Positions 25,672 through 34,805 are shown, numbered from the stretch's first letter. The stretch: 64,000 nt of DNA from Pseudomonas asplenii (GCF_900105475.1 NZ_LT629777.1:4030001-4094000), one strand, 5' to 3'. The notes: generated by a model not told the origin, from the letters alone. Program-made: numbers and translations.

Positions 25672-27446
25672 GCGCTACCGAGCAAAGAACCGACAGCAGC
25701 GCACTGCGGCCGAGTATAGGTCGCCTGGTAATGGGGTTCTGGGTTTCAGAAGAGAAGTGGCTGGCCTACCTGTTGTTCGCCGTGTGCGTGAGCATTACCT
25801 TGGGCGGGGTGTATGTCGCCGTGTGGGCTAACAAAGCCGGTGGCAGCCTGGTCGATGCGCTGGTTGCACGGAACTGGGCAACGCTGTTTCCCGTGTTGGT
25901 GCTCAACTTTTTGTTGGCCTTGGCCACACCGGTATTGATGATCATCGGCTCGGTCTTCCGCCAGCTACTGGAGTTGCGTTGGCGGACTTGGCTGACCCGT
26001 CACTATGTAGAACGCTGGACGCAGGCCAACCATTTTTTCGAGCTTGAACGCGAGGGCATGCTGGGCAATGCCGATCAGCGTATCGCTCAGGATGTGGCCC
26101 AGTTCGTCGACATTACCCTCAACAATATTCTCAACATCATTCAAGTCGTGGTCAGCGCCGTGTCCTTCGGGGTGGTGCTCTGGGGACTTTCAGGTGAGTT
26201 GTCGTTCAGTGTATTCGGGCTGGCCTTGGCCATTCCCGGATACCTGCTATTGGCTGCTTTCGCATACACCTTTGGCCAACTGGCTGTGGTGCATTGGGCG
26301 GGCAAGTCGCTGATAGGCCTCAATAACCACAAGCAGACGGTTGAAGCCGAGTTTCGTTTCCTGGCAATGCGCTTGCGCGAAAACGCCGAGCAGATCGCTT
26401 TCTATCGTGGCGCAGAAACAGAAGGGCAGCGGCTATCGGGCGCATTCATGCGCGTGCGTAGCAACTGGGTGGCGATCATCAGGCGGACCTGCAGGCTGAT
26501 GTTCGCCCGTGACGCCTATTCCGAGGCATTCTCGCTGCTGCCTCTATTGCTTGCGGTACCGCGCTACATGAGCGGGGATATCAGCCTTGGCGACGTTGCG
26601 CGCATTCGAGGTGGTCTCGGCGGCCCTGCCGGCGGTGCGTTCGGCGCGATGACCGGCGTATTGAGCCTGTTCGTGCAGATATACCCGACCTTTACCCTGT
26701 GGTTGGCGCTGGTTAACCGGCTGCGGGACTTCAGCTGGGCAATTAACAAACTCGATGCGAAACCCAATGGCTTCAAGCTGCAGCGGGGCGGCTATCGATT
26801 GATTTGTCGCGATGTGCACCTGCTCAAACCTTTGGGCCAACCCTTGCTGCGGCTCAGGTCGCTCGAGATCAGCCAGGGTCAGCGCTGGCTGATCAAGGGC
26901 GCTTCCGGGCGCGGCAAAAGCACCCTGCTGCGCGCTATCGCCGGCCTGTGGCCACATGGCAGCGGGCTGATACGGACGCCGAGCCATTGGCAGGTGATGT
27001 TCGTTCCCCAGCGCAGCTATACGCCTACCGGCACGCTCAAGGCTGCACTCTGTTACCCCGCCGAAGCGGCTCAGTTCAGTGACGCGCAGTGCGAGCAGGC
27101 ACTGCGAGATTGTCGGCTGCCGCAATGCGCAGGGCTGCTACATGAAGAAGCTGCGTGGCACCGCAAGTTGTCCGGAGGTGAACAGCAGCGGCTGGCGTTT
27201 GCCCGGTTGCTACTGCAACGCCCGAACCTTGTGTTCCTCGATGAGGCCACCAGTGCGCTGGACGCTGAGACCGAAATCGCAGTTTACCGCCATGTGCTTG
27301 CTCAGTTGCCGGCCACCACGATCGTCAGTATCAGCCACAGACCCGCCCTGGACAGCCTGCACGAGCACGTACTCGATCTGGACGCGTCACCGCCGTTCTC
27401 ATTCAACCATCCGCAGCGTGAAGGCGCTTCTGGATATTCTTTCTGA
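25668..27446 (+). CDS. SbmA/BacA-like permease fused to ABC ATPase (2)
   Basis: A 592-residue paralogue of the preceding gene. The same membrane domain is seen (LRWRTWLT, MLGNADQRIAQDVAQF, LRENAEQIAFYRGAE), then an ATPase with Walker A GASGRGKST, signature LSGGEQQR and Walker B LVFLDEATSALD. The two proteins are related but clearly diverged, so they more likely form a heterodimer than duplicate functions. The unusual insertion RGGLGGPAGGAFGAMTGVL lies in the membrane domain, where the sister has a shorter loop. The ATG overlaps the previous stop. TldE follows after 13 nt. Confidence 0.88.
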   Translation: MSATEQRTDSSALRPSIGRLVMGFWVSEEKWLAYLLFAVCVSITLGGVYVAVWANKAGGSLVDALVARNWATLFPVLVLNFLLALATPVLMIIGSVFRQLLELRWRTWLTRHYVERWTQANHFFELEREGMLGNADQRIAQDVAQFVDITLNNILNIIQVVVSAVSFGVVLWGLSGELSFSVFGLALAIPGYLLLAAFAYTFGQLAVVHWAGKSLIGLNNHKQTVEAEFRFLAMRLRENAEQIAFYRGAETEGQRLSGAFMRVRSNWVAIIRRTCRLMFARDAYSEAFSLLPLLLAVPRYMSGDISLGDVARIRGGLGGPAGGAFGAMTGVLSLFVQIYPTFTLWLALVNRLRDFSWAINKLDAKPNGFKLQRGGYRLICRDVHLLKPLGQPLLRLRSLEISQGQRWLIKGASGRGKSTLLRAIAGLWPHGSGLIRTPSHWQVMFVPQRSYTPTGTLKAALCYPAEAAQFSDAQCEQALRDCRLPQCAGLLHEEAAWHRKLSGGEQQRLAFARLLLQRPNLVFLDEATSALDAETEIAVYRHVLAQLPATTIVSISHRPALDSLHEHVLDLDASPPFSFNHPQREGASGYSF

Positions 27447-27459
27447 ATCGGAGTTACCC

Positions 27460-28806
27460 ATGGATCATCAGTTCGCTTATACCGAGGAACAACTGGCAGA
27501 AGTGGCTCATGACTTGATCGCGCAGGCCCATGCGGCGGGTGCAAGCGATGTGAAGGTCTCGCTCTCGGAGATGGCCGGTCTGAGCGTCGAGGTCATGGGC
27601 GGCCGTGTGAACACGCGCTCGCAACATGCCAAGAGCGGGCTTTCTCTCACGGTTTTTCGCGGTGATCGGCAAGGCACCACGCATTCCACCGATTTCAGCG
27701 CGGGCAACCTGCAGCGCATGGTGGGTAAAGCGCTGGATATCGCCCGTTACACCAATGAGGACCGACACGCGGGGTTGGTGGATGGCGACGGGCTTAGCCG
27801 TTTTTACGCAGACCTCAAGCTCGACAACCCCTGGGACCTGAGTATCGATGAGGCGCTTGAACATGCCCATCGCGTCGAGGCCGGCATACGGGCGGTAGGC
27901 CGTGACGTGCGCAGTGACGGAGCCAGTGTGAGCACTTCGCGCTCGCAATTCCAGCTGGTCACGTCACGAGGATTTTGCCGGACGGCGACACGTACCGACC
28001 ACAACATTTCCGCGAGGGTAATTGCCAATCGTGACGGGCAAAACAAGCCGGACGCCTGGACTGATTATCAAGTTGCACCGCACCGCCTCCAGGCGCCGGA
28101 GGCAACGGGTGAGCGCGCTGCGCGATCTGCGCTTGAAGCCTTGGGCGGCTGCTCGATCAGTTCGCGCAGTTGTCCGGTGCTGTTCGCACCCAAAGCTGCC
28201 CATAGCCTCACTCAGCATTTTTTTCAGGCGGTAAACGGGGGCGAACTGTCGCGCGGTTCGAGCTTTCTACGTGGCAGCCTTGGCCAAGTGATTTTTGCCG
28301 AGCACATTGACGTGCTTGAGGACCCCTTCCTTGTCGGTGGCGCGGCCAGCGCCTGTTTCGACACCGATGGCGTAGTCGGGCAGCGTCGTGCCGTGGTCAA
28401 GCATGGCATGGTCAGCGGCTATTTTCTCAATGCCTACAGTGCCCGACGCCTGGGTATGGTCAGCACCGGCAATGCGCAGGGGGCGCACAATCTTACCCTC
28501 AAAAGCCGGCTGACGCGTCCCGAGGACGACCTGCCAGCCATGCTGCGCAAGCTGCATACAGGGCTTCTGGTCACCCACCTCATGGGCGATGGCGTACGCC
28601 TGGCCTCCGGTGATTATTCGCGCGCGGCCCAAGGCTTCTGGGTTGAAAACGGCCAGATACAGTTTCCGGTCGAGCAAATCACCATTGCCGGGCATCTGCG
28701 CGAGATGTTCGCCGGCATCGTCGCGGTGGGAAGCGACACCCTGACCCTGGGCAATATCAGCAGTGGCTCGGTCCTGATCGACCAACTGCGAATCGGCGGC
28801 CAATAA
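27460..28806 (+). CDS. TldE/PmbA-family subunit of the TldD/TldE protease
   Basis: A 448-residue PmbA/TldE protein, the same length as E. coli PmbA. Family segments are GLSVEVMGGRVNTRSQHAKS near residue 40, LFAPKAAHSLTQHFF (about 245), GSSFLRGSLGQ, and the C-terminal REMFAGIVAVGSDTLTLGNI. In E. coli the TldD/TldE heterodimer is a metalloprotease that trims the microcin B17 leader and degrades unstructured peptides; TldE lacks the metal site. An earlier in-frame start would overlap the ABC gene and is rejected. This is probably a second, dedicated copy, since pseudomonads also carry a housekeeping tldD-pmbA. Confidence 0.9.
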   Translation: MDHQFAYTEEQLAEVAHDLIAQAHAAGASDVKVSLSEMAGLSVEVMGGRVNTRSQHAKSGLSLTVFRGDRQGTTHSTDFSAGNLQRMVGKALDIARYTNEDRHAGLVDGDGLSRFYADLKLDNPWDLSIDEALEHAHRVEAGIRAVGRDVRSDGASVSTSRSQFQLVTSRGFCRTATRTDHNISARVIANRDGQNKPDAWTDYQVAPHRLQAPEATGERAARSALEALGGCSISSRSCPVLFAPKAAHSLTQHFFQAVNGGELSRGSSFLRGSLGQVIFAEHIDVLEDPFLVGGAASACFDTDGVVGQRRAVVKHGMVSGYFLNAYSARRLGMVSTGNAQGAHNLTLKSRLTRPEDDLPAMLRKLHTGLLVTHLMGDGVRLASGDYSRAAQGFWVENGQIQFPVEQITIAGHLREMFAGIVAVGSDTLTLGNISSGSVLIDQLRIGGQ

Positions 28807-28834
28807 CTTGCACATTCTGAACGGAGCGAACCCC

Positions 28835-29191
28835 ATGAGCGAATTGATTCAAGACCTGTCCCTAGCGACTTTCGATGCACAGGTGACTGATTCCGACCTG
28901 CCAGTGCTGGTGGATTTCTGGGCGCCCTGGTGCGGCCCGTGCAAGATGCTCGCGCCGGTCATCGACCAGTTGGCCGAAGAGTATGACGGCCGACTCAAGG
29001 TCATGAAATGCAATATGGACGAAGTCAACGCCCAGGACCCGGAGGCCGGCAAGGCACGTTTCCAGGTGGCGGGTATTCCCGCCCTGGTGATTTACCGGAA
29101 CGGCAAAGAGGTTACGCGGGCTGTCGGTGTGCAGTCGCGACTGCGGCTGCGCGGTTTTATCGATAAGGCGATTGCGGCCGACGCCGACTGA
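28835..29191 (+). CDS. Thioredoxin
   Basis: A 118-residue thioredoxin with the active site WCGPC at residues 32-36 and the cis-proline segment VAGIPALVIYRNG. It lacks a signal peptide, so it is cytoplasmic. It lies between tldE and tldD in the same transcript, which suggests it reduces a disulfide in the imported substrate or keeps a partner enzyme reduced. An upstream in-frame codon is ignored because the family starts at MSELIQDLS. Confidence 0.9.
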   Translation: MSELIQDLSLATFDAQVTDSDLPVLVDFWAPWCGPCKMLAPVIDQLAEEYDGRLKVMKCNMDEVNAQDPEAGKARFQVAGIPALVIYRNGKEVTRAVGVQSRLRLRGFIDKAIAADAD

Positions 29192-29227
29192 TCACCCACT
29201 TCCTTTGAGCGAGCTACCTGGGACATC

Positions 29228-30682
29228 ATGAACGCACCTCATACTCACATAAATAATCTGCAGGCCGCCAGGCAGCTGCTGCTCGAGCCCTATGGGCTGG
29301 ACGAGCGCAAGCTGGCGCGCGCCCTGGACGATGTCATGGCGCACCAGGTCGACTTTGCGGATTTGTATTTGCAGTCGGTCAAGCGAGAGCGCTGGTCTAT
29401 CGAAGACGGGCTGATCAAGTCTGGTTCGTTCAGTGTCGATCAGGGCTTTGGCCTGCGGGCGCTTGATCAGGACCAAAGTGCCTTTGCCTACTCCCAGCAG
29501 ATCAATGAGCGGTTCCTCATGGAGGCTGCACGTGCAGTGCGCACCATAGCGCCCCCCGGGGGGAAGCCGATTCAGGTCAACCTTCAGACTACGGCACCGC
29601 AGGCGCAGTATGCCAACGTTGATCCGATCGACTCTGTGGGCACCGATGCCAAGGTCGCAATCCTCAAAAACATCGACCGCATGGCCCGGGCCATGGACCC
29701 TCGGGTAGTCAACGTCTTCGCCATGATCGAGGTAGAGCAACAGACCGTCATGGTCATGCGCCACGATGGACGCCTGGCTGCCGATGTGCGACCGCTGGTC
29801 ATCGTGCAAATGAACGTGATGGTCGCCAACGGCAAGCAACGCGAAATGGCCAGTACCGGTCTCGGTGGGCGTTATGCGCTGGAGACGCTGGACGAAGCGA
29901 GCATAGGCGAGGAACTGCGCAAGCTGGTCGATGGCGCGTTGCTCAATCTTGATGCCATTCCCAGCCCGTCCGGCAGTATGCCGGTAGTGCTGGGGCCCGG
30001 TTGGACCGGCATTCTCCTGCATGAAGCCATGGGTCACGGGTTTGAAGGGGACTTCAATCGCCTGGGGACTTCCGCCTATAGCGGGCGCATGGGGGAGAGA
30101 GTGGCGCCCAAAGGCGTCAACGTGGTCGACGATGGCTCGCTGGTCGGCCATAGGGGCTCGCTGAATATCGACGATGAGGGCGAAGCAGGACAGTGCACGC
30201 CGCTGATCGAGGATGGGATCCTGTGCGGCTACATGCACGACAGCCTCAGCGCGCGGTTGATGAACATGGCGCCTACGGGCAACGGTCGACGCCAGTCATA
30301 TGCCCATTTGCCGATGCCTCGCATGACCAACACCTTCATGCGCAATGGCGAGTTGGTGCCAGAGGAAATCATCGCTTCAGTGAAACGTGGCCTTTACCTG
30401 GCCACTCCAGGCAGCGGCCAGGTCGATATCGTCAGCGGCCAATTCACTTTCCAAAGTGCGCTGGCCTACCTGATCGAAGACGGCAGGCTGGTTGCCCCCG
30501 TGCGCGGAGCCACCCTGACAGGCAACGGTCCGCAAACGCTCAGCCAAATCAGTATGGTCGGCAATGACCTGGCGCTGGACCCGGGCATGGCGGTCTGTGG
30601 GAAAAAAGGCCAGAGCGTACCGGTCAGCGTTGGGCAACCCACGTTGAAAATTGACAATCTTATCGTCGGAGGGACGGCCTGA
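29228..30682 (+). CDS. TldD-family metalloprotease subunit
   Basis: A 484-residue TldD protein with the zinc motif HEAMGH (HExxxH) at residues 265-270, in GILLHEAMGHGFEGD. The conserved C-terminal MAVCGKKGQSVPVSVGQPTL supplies the further cysteine ligand. It is the catalytic partner of the TldE encoded two genes upstream. In characterised systems the narrow chamber admits only unfolded or extended peptides. Here the pair could cleave an imported peptide or mature one made by the cell. The genes are separated only by thioredoxin. Confidence 0.93.
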   Translation: MNAPHTHINNLQAARQLLLEPYGLDERKLARALDDVMAHQVDFADLYLQSVKRERWSIEDGLIKSGSFSVDQGFGLRALDQDQSAFAYSQQINERFLMEAARAVRTIAPPGGKPIQVNLQTTAPQAQYANVDPIDSVGTDAKVAILKNIDRMARAMDPRVVNVFAMIEVEQQTVMVMRHDGRLAADVRPLVIVQMNVMVANGKQREMASTGLGGRYALETLDEASIGEELRKLVDGALLNLDAIPSPSGSMPVVLGPGWTGILLHEAMGHGFEGDFNRLGTSAYSGRMGERVAPKGVNVVDDGSLVGHRGSLNIDDEGEAGQCTPLIEDGILCGYMHDSLSARLMNMAPTGNGRRQSYAHLPMPRMTNTFMRNGELVPEEIIASVKRGLYLATPGSGQVDIVSGQFTFQSALAYLIEDGRLVAPVRGATLTGNGPQTLSQISMVGNDLALDPGMAVCGKKGQSVPVSVGQPTLKIDNLIVGGTA

Positions 30683-30705
30683 GCCGTCTCCTACAGGAGC
30701 CCCGC

Positions 30706-32469
30706 ATGTCTCTGGTCAACTACCGGCGCGAAGGCACACTCGCGCTGCTGCAACTGAATAACCCGCCTTTCAACGCCTTCAGCGAAACCTTGCTGGATGA
30801 TTTCGCTCGCTGCCTGGCACTTTATGAGCAGGACGGTGAGGCGCGACTGGCCGTCGTCCATGGACAAGGTGCGGATTTCTCGATCGGAGCCTTGGCCAAC
30901 GAATTGGGCTCGTTGTACAACAGCGACGCAACCAGGCCGCTGGTGGACGCGGTGGAGGCCTGCGCAAAACCGCTCATGGCCCTGATGCACGGTCATGTAC
31001 TGGGGGCGGGGCTGGAACTCGCGCTGGCGTGCCATTGGCGCGTGGCAACGGCGACCGCTCGAATCGGGGTTCCGGAAATCCACATAGGTCTGCCACCGGG
31101 AGCCGGCGCTACACAGCGCTTGCCACGGCTGATCGGGATTGAGCCAGCCTTGAATCTGTTGCTGGAGGGCACAATCATCACCGCCGAGCAGGCCGGAGAC
31201 CTCAAGCTGGTCGATAAGGTTCTGGAAAAGGATTGGTTGAGTGACTTCAAAGCGATCGCAGAATGGGCCGCGATGCTCGGAGCGCCTCAACAGACCCGCA
31301 ACCGCAGTGATCTGCTCGCGCAAACGCCGGAGGGCTTCTTCAGCGAATTCCGAGCCGCCAAACCCGCAGAATTCTTTGTATACAAAGGCAAGGCCGCCAT
31401 ATTGCAGGCGATGGAAGCTATCGACCCGGATGAGTTTGACAAGGGCTATGAGCTGGAGGAACGCCTTTACCTGGAGGTTGAGCAATCTGGCCAGAAGACG
31501 GCCTTGATGAACAGCTTCATGCACGACGAAGCTGCGGCGTGGCGTATGACAGGACGGCCCGACGAGCATGCGCCATCGATAGGCGCAGTGACGTTGACAG
31601 GAGCGCAGCTTCCGCTCGGCTGCAAGCAGAGTGTCGATGGATTGCAGGTGAGCTGGATCAAGCCTCATGAAATGCGCGCCCAGACATTGACCGCTCTGGA
31701 GGCAGCAGATGTATGGCTGGACTTCACCGAGGAGCCACAGGCAAATCGGTTGGAGACCTTCACCCGCTATTGTGCGGCCATGAAGCCGGGCGCGGTGATT
31801 GTTTATGCGATTCGCGAAGGGGAGAGCTTTGACCTGCGTCAGCTCCCCGAGCAGATACAAGGGCATGCGTTGTTGCCTGCTTTTGTCTATGGCACAGGCC
31901 CCAAGTCAATCCTGCAGTTCTGGGCTCGCGAGTCGAATCAATCCAGTCACGTCCAGTTGGCCGTGCATGGTGGGCGCGCCGTAGGGCTGGCGTGCATGCA
32001 TTCATCTGGACAGTGGATGTTGGGGCCAGAAATGAAGGCGGGTTGGACAACCGACTTCGATAGCCTCCTGCTCCAGGGGGTAAGCTCGGAATCCATCATG
32101 CGAGTGTGCCAAAGCTTCGGTCTGTCGCTGGAGGCCCTGCAATGGTCGCCGCAGGGCTCCCGCCAAACCACCGAGCTCGATTGCTCACTCGACGATAAAG
32201 ACGTGCTCGACGCCATTCTCTGCTCTATTGCCAATCAGGGCTGTTACCAGTTGGGCGCAGGGCTGGCGATGAATCCTGCGGATATCGATATGCTGATCAC
32301 CCGCGGCTATGGCTACCCACCTTACCAGTCTGGCCCCATGGCGCGCTGGGCGCAAAGCGTGCTGGCGCTGCATGACAACCTGGTGAAGTTGCAGGCGCAG
32401 TTTGGTGAAAGCTGGAAACCCGCGCCCATGCTTAAACGTTTGGCTAGCGGATTACGGGGCGTTTCCTGA
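30706..32469 (+). CDS. FadJ-like enoyl-CoA hydratase with degenerate dehydrogenase half
   Basis: A 587-residue protein. Residues 1-190 are a crotonase domain with both catalytic glutamates kept (GAGLELALACHWR and GVPEIHIGLPPGAGATQRLP). The C-terminal 85 residues match the second 3-hydroxyacyl-CoA dehydrogenase domain (NPADIDMLITRGYGYPPYQS, then KPAPMLKRLA). The central NAD-binding domain has lost its glycine motif: the segment near residue 290 reads IGAVTLTGAQLPLG instead of a GxGxxG fold. The total is about 130 residues shorter than FadJ/FadB. It may hydrate or isomerise an acyl-CoA, or a dehydro-amino acid of the peptide substrate, without oxidising it. It sits 23 nt after tldD. Role unknown. 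Confidence 0.8.
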   Translation: MSLVNYRREGTLALLQLNNPPFNAFSETLLDDFARCLALYEQDGEARLAVVHGQGADFSIGALANELGSLYNSDATRPLVDAVEACAKPLMALMHGHVLGAGLELALACHWRVATATARIGVPEIHIGLPPGAGATQRLPRLIGIEPALNLLLEGTIITAEQAGDLKLVDKVLEKDWLSDFKAIAEWAAMLGAPQQTRNRSDLLAQTPEGFFSEFRAAKPAEFFVYKGKAAILQAMEAIDPDEFDKGYELEERLYLEVEQSGQKTALMNSFMHDEAAAWRMTGRPDEHAPSIGAVTLTGAQLPLGCKQSVDGLQVSWIKPHEMRAQTLTALEAADVWLDFTEEPQANRLETFTRYCAAMKPGAVIVYAIREGESFDLRQLPEQIQGHALLPAFVYGTGPKSILQFWARESNQSSHVQLAVHGGRAVGLACMHSSGQWMLGPEMKAGWTTDFDSLLLQGVSSESIMRVCQSFGLSLEALQWSPQGSRQTTELDCSLDDKDVLDAILCSIANQGCYQLGAGLAMNPADIDMLITRGYGYPPYQSGPMARWAQSVLALHDNLVKLQAQFGESWKPAPMLKRLASGLRGVS

Positions 32470-32553
32470 GCCCCAGCGTCGCCGTTGCCTGATGATTCGA
32501 CTCCATGACGACCTCATCCAGCGTGTCTCGGGATTTACCTTGCGAGGGTCTCA

Positions 32554-33588
32554 ATGAACTTCACCTTGAATACGAAGCCGTCATTTTTAATGGACAATCT
32601 TCAATTCGAACATATCGTTTCAGCGACTCTGCTACACGTGCGTCAGGAGTTTCCGCACTCCCAAAGCCGCGTGTTCGAGTCTGCCGAAGACCTGCAGACA
32701 CCCAGTAGTGTGCACCCGATTTTCTATGGCAGTTTCGACTGGCATTCTTGTGTCCACAGTCACTGGCTGCTGCTTCATGCCTTGGAGCGAGCGCCACAAG
32801 GTCTGCAGGCGCGGCAGATTGAGCAGCATTTCAACAGCCACTTCACGAGTCCAAAGGTAGAGGCTGAGTGCGACTTCTTTCGTCGACCGGCCCAGGCAGG
32901 TTTTGAGCGCCCTTATGGATGGGTCTGGTTGCTCAAGCTCGTCGCTCAGCTCAAAGGATCGACCTTGCCCCAGGCGTCGCAGTGGCTTGCAAATCTGGAA
33001 CCTCTGGCCGAGTTGCTAGCCTCGCGACTAAAGAGCTATTTGCCAAAACTTGTTTACCCGATCCGCTCCGGACAACACAACAACACGGCCTTCGCGCTCT
33101 TGCTGGCGCTCGACTATGCGCAGGCCTTCAACGACATCGAGTTTGACCGGTTACTACAGACGCTGGCTCTCTCATACTTCAAGGAGGCTGTGGCTTGCCC
33201 AGAGCTTGAGCCGGGCGGTGAGGATTTTCTATCTCCCACCTGGCAGCAGGCCCTGCTGATGCAGCGGGTTCTGGTACCCGAAGAGTACCGTCAGTGGTTC
33301 TCGACATCTCTACTCGCACCGAGCGTTTCTGCGTCCAGCAGGCTTTTCATCCCTGTCCAGGTCAGTGACCGCACTGATGGTCGCCTGGCCCATTTGGACG
33401 GGCTGAACCTCAGTCGCGCCTGGTGTATGACCCGTATCTCCAAAAGCTTTGCTGTCGGCAGTGATGAGCATTGCCGACTGACCGAGTCGGCGGCGCAGCA
33501 TCTGCAGGCTAGCAGCGCGCACCTGCATGACCACTACATGGGCGAGCACTGGCTCGCTACCTTCCTGTTTTTGGCGCTTGATGCCTGA
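32554..33588 (+). CDS. DUF2891 family protein
   Basis: A 344-residue cytoplasmic protein of the DUF2891 family, recognised from HPIFYGSFDWHSCVHSHWLL (about residues 53-72), ERPYGWVWLLKL, IRSGQHNNTAFALLLALDYA and the C-terminal HYMGEHWLATFLFLAL. The fold predicted for the family is an all-helical (alpha/alpha) barrel of the glycoside-hydrolase-like type, but no activity is known. GAGG precedes the ATG. It follows the FadJ-like gene by 84 nt and is probably the last gene of the import operon; the next gene is on the other strand. Confidence 0.85.
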   Translation: MNFTLNTKPSFLMDNLQFEHIVSATLLHVRQEFPHSQSRVFESAEDLQTPSSVHPIFYGSFDWHSCVHSHWLLLHALERAPQGLQARQIEQHFNSHFTSPKVEAECDFFRRPAQAGFERPYGWVWLLKLVAQLKGSTLPQASQWLANLEPLAELLASRLKSYLPKLVYPIRSGQHNNTAFALLLALDYAQAFNDIEFDRLLQTLALSYFKEAVACPELEPGGEDFLSPTWQQALLMQRVLVPEEYRQWFSTSLLAPSVSASSRLFIPVQVSDRTDGRLAHLDGLNLSRAWCMTRISKSFAVGSDEHCRLTESAAQHLQASSAHLHDHYMGEHWLATFLFLALDA

Positions 33589-33677
33589 TCTCTATCTCCA
33601 GGAGGAACTCGGGTTGAGTTGTGTCCGGGCCCGACACCCGTGCTTGAGGGCCGCTGACACGGCCCCCAAGACGAAGC

Positions 33678-34763
33678 TCAAGCCACCTGGGGTGAAACAA
33701 TGATCTTCACGTTGTGCTCCTTGTTGTTCACCAGCTCCAGGAAACCCTTCTCGACGATGTCTTCAAGCTCGATACGCCCGGTAACCAACGGCGTGATGTC
33801 CAGGCGGCCGTCGGCGATGAAGGCGATCACATCGGCGAACTCGCCGTTGTAGGCCAACGAGCCGAACACCTGCTTCTCGGTCGCCACCAGTTCGAAGAAG
33901 TTGAACGAACTGGGCTCCTCGAAGATGCCCACCAGCACGCAGGTACCAGCCTTGCGAATGGCATCGATGGCCAACTTGGCGGTGTGCTTGTTGCCGATGC
34001 ATTCGAAGCTGACGTCCGCCCCCAGGCCGTGGGTGAGACGGCGTATTTCCGCGAGCACATCGCACTCGTTCGGATCCAGCACATGGCTGGCGCCGACCTC
34101 CTGAGCCTTGGCCTTGCGCGCCGAGGACATTTCCAATGCAATCACCTGGGCGGCACCCGCGGCCTTGGCGCACATGATGGTGCACAGGCCGATGGTGCCC
34201 GCGCCAACCACCACTACATTGCGCCCCAGCAGGCTGCCGGCTTTCTTCACGGCATGCATGCCCACTGCCAGGGGCTCGATCAGCGCTCCGGCTTCGGCGG
34301 GGAAGCCGGCGGGCAGTTTGTACAGCAGGTTGGCTGGTACGTTGACCCATTGGGCGAAGGCGCCGTTGTTCATGAGTCCGGTGAAGGCCAGGTTCTCGCA
34401 GATGTTGTACTGGCCGTTGCGGCAGTAGTAGCAGGTCCCACAGTGCTGGCAGGCGTCAGCCGCGACGATCTCGCCACTGCTGAAACCCTCGACGCCGTCG
34501 CCGAGCTTGACGATCTCGCCGCAGAATTCGTGACCGAGAATGCATTGTCCCTTGATGCCGGTGAGCGGGTGTGGCGCTTCCACCGGTATGAACACGGGAC
34601 CTGCGACATACTCATGCAGGTCTGAACCACAAATGCCACACCAGTGGACCCGGATCTGCACCCACCCGGCTGGCGGGTCACCCGGCAGCGGTACGTTCTC
34701 CACGCGTATATCGTTGCGTCCGTGCCAGACCGCTGCGCGCATGCTGTTTGAAGTGATTGTCAT
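33678..34763 (-). CDS. bdhA: 2,3-butanediol dehydrogenase (zinc alcohol dehydrogenase family)
   Basis: A 361-residue medium-chain dehydrogenase: catalytic zinc site CGICGSDLHE near residue 39 and GHEFCGE, structural zinc cysteines CQHCGTCYYCRNGQYNIC, and NAD-binding VVVVGAGTIGLC near residue 178. It oxidises 2,3-butanediol to acetoin, feeding the acetoin dehydrogenase genes immediately upstream in the same operon. The start at 34763 has AGGAG. The order acoX-acoA-acoB-acoC-bdh matches the P. putida locus. Confidence 0.92.
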   Translation of the reverse strand: MTITSNSMRAAVWHGRNDIRVENVPLPGDPPAGWVQIRVHWCGICGSDLHEYVAGPVFIPVEAPHPLTGIKGQCILGHEFCGEIVKLGDGVEGFSSGEIVAADACQHCGTCYYCRNGQYNICENLAFTGLMNNGAFAQWVNVPANLLYKLPAGFPAEAGALIEPLAVGMHAVKKAGSLLGRNVVVVGAGTIGLCTIMCAKAAGAAQVIALEMSSARKAKAQEVGASHVLDPNECDVLAEIRRLTHGLGADVSFECIGNKHTAKLAIDAIRKAGTCVLVGIFEEPSSFNFFELVATEKQVFGSLAYNGEFADVIAFIADGRLDITPLVTGRIELEDIVEKGFLELVNNKEHNVKIIVSPQVA

Positions 34764-34805
34764 GGCTGTCTCCTGGGCCCGGCTACATAGGCGGGCCCTC
34801 ATGGT

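Noticed and set aside
27079..27459. Upstream extension of the TldE frame by 127 codons
   Set aside because: It lies inside the ABC transporter gene and does not resemble PmbA; the family start is at 27460.
29192..30238. 348-codon frame on the minus strand
   Set aside because: Lies opposite tldD, whose metal motif and full length are convincing.
30691..31866. 391-codon frame on the minus strand
   Set aside because: Shadow of the FadJ-like gene; no recognisable product.
33648..33665. GGGCCG/CGGCCC hairpin between DUF2891 and bdhA
   Set aside because: Only six pairs and no T-tract on either strand; too weak to call a terminator.
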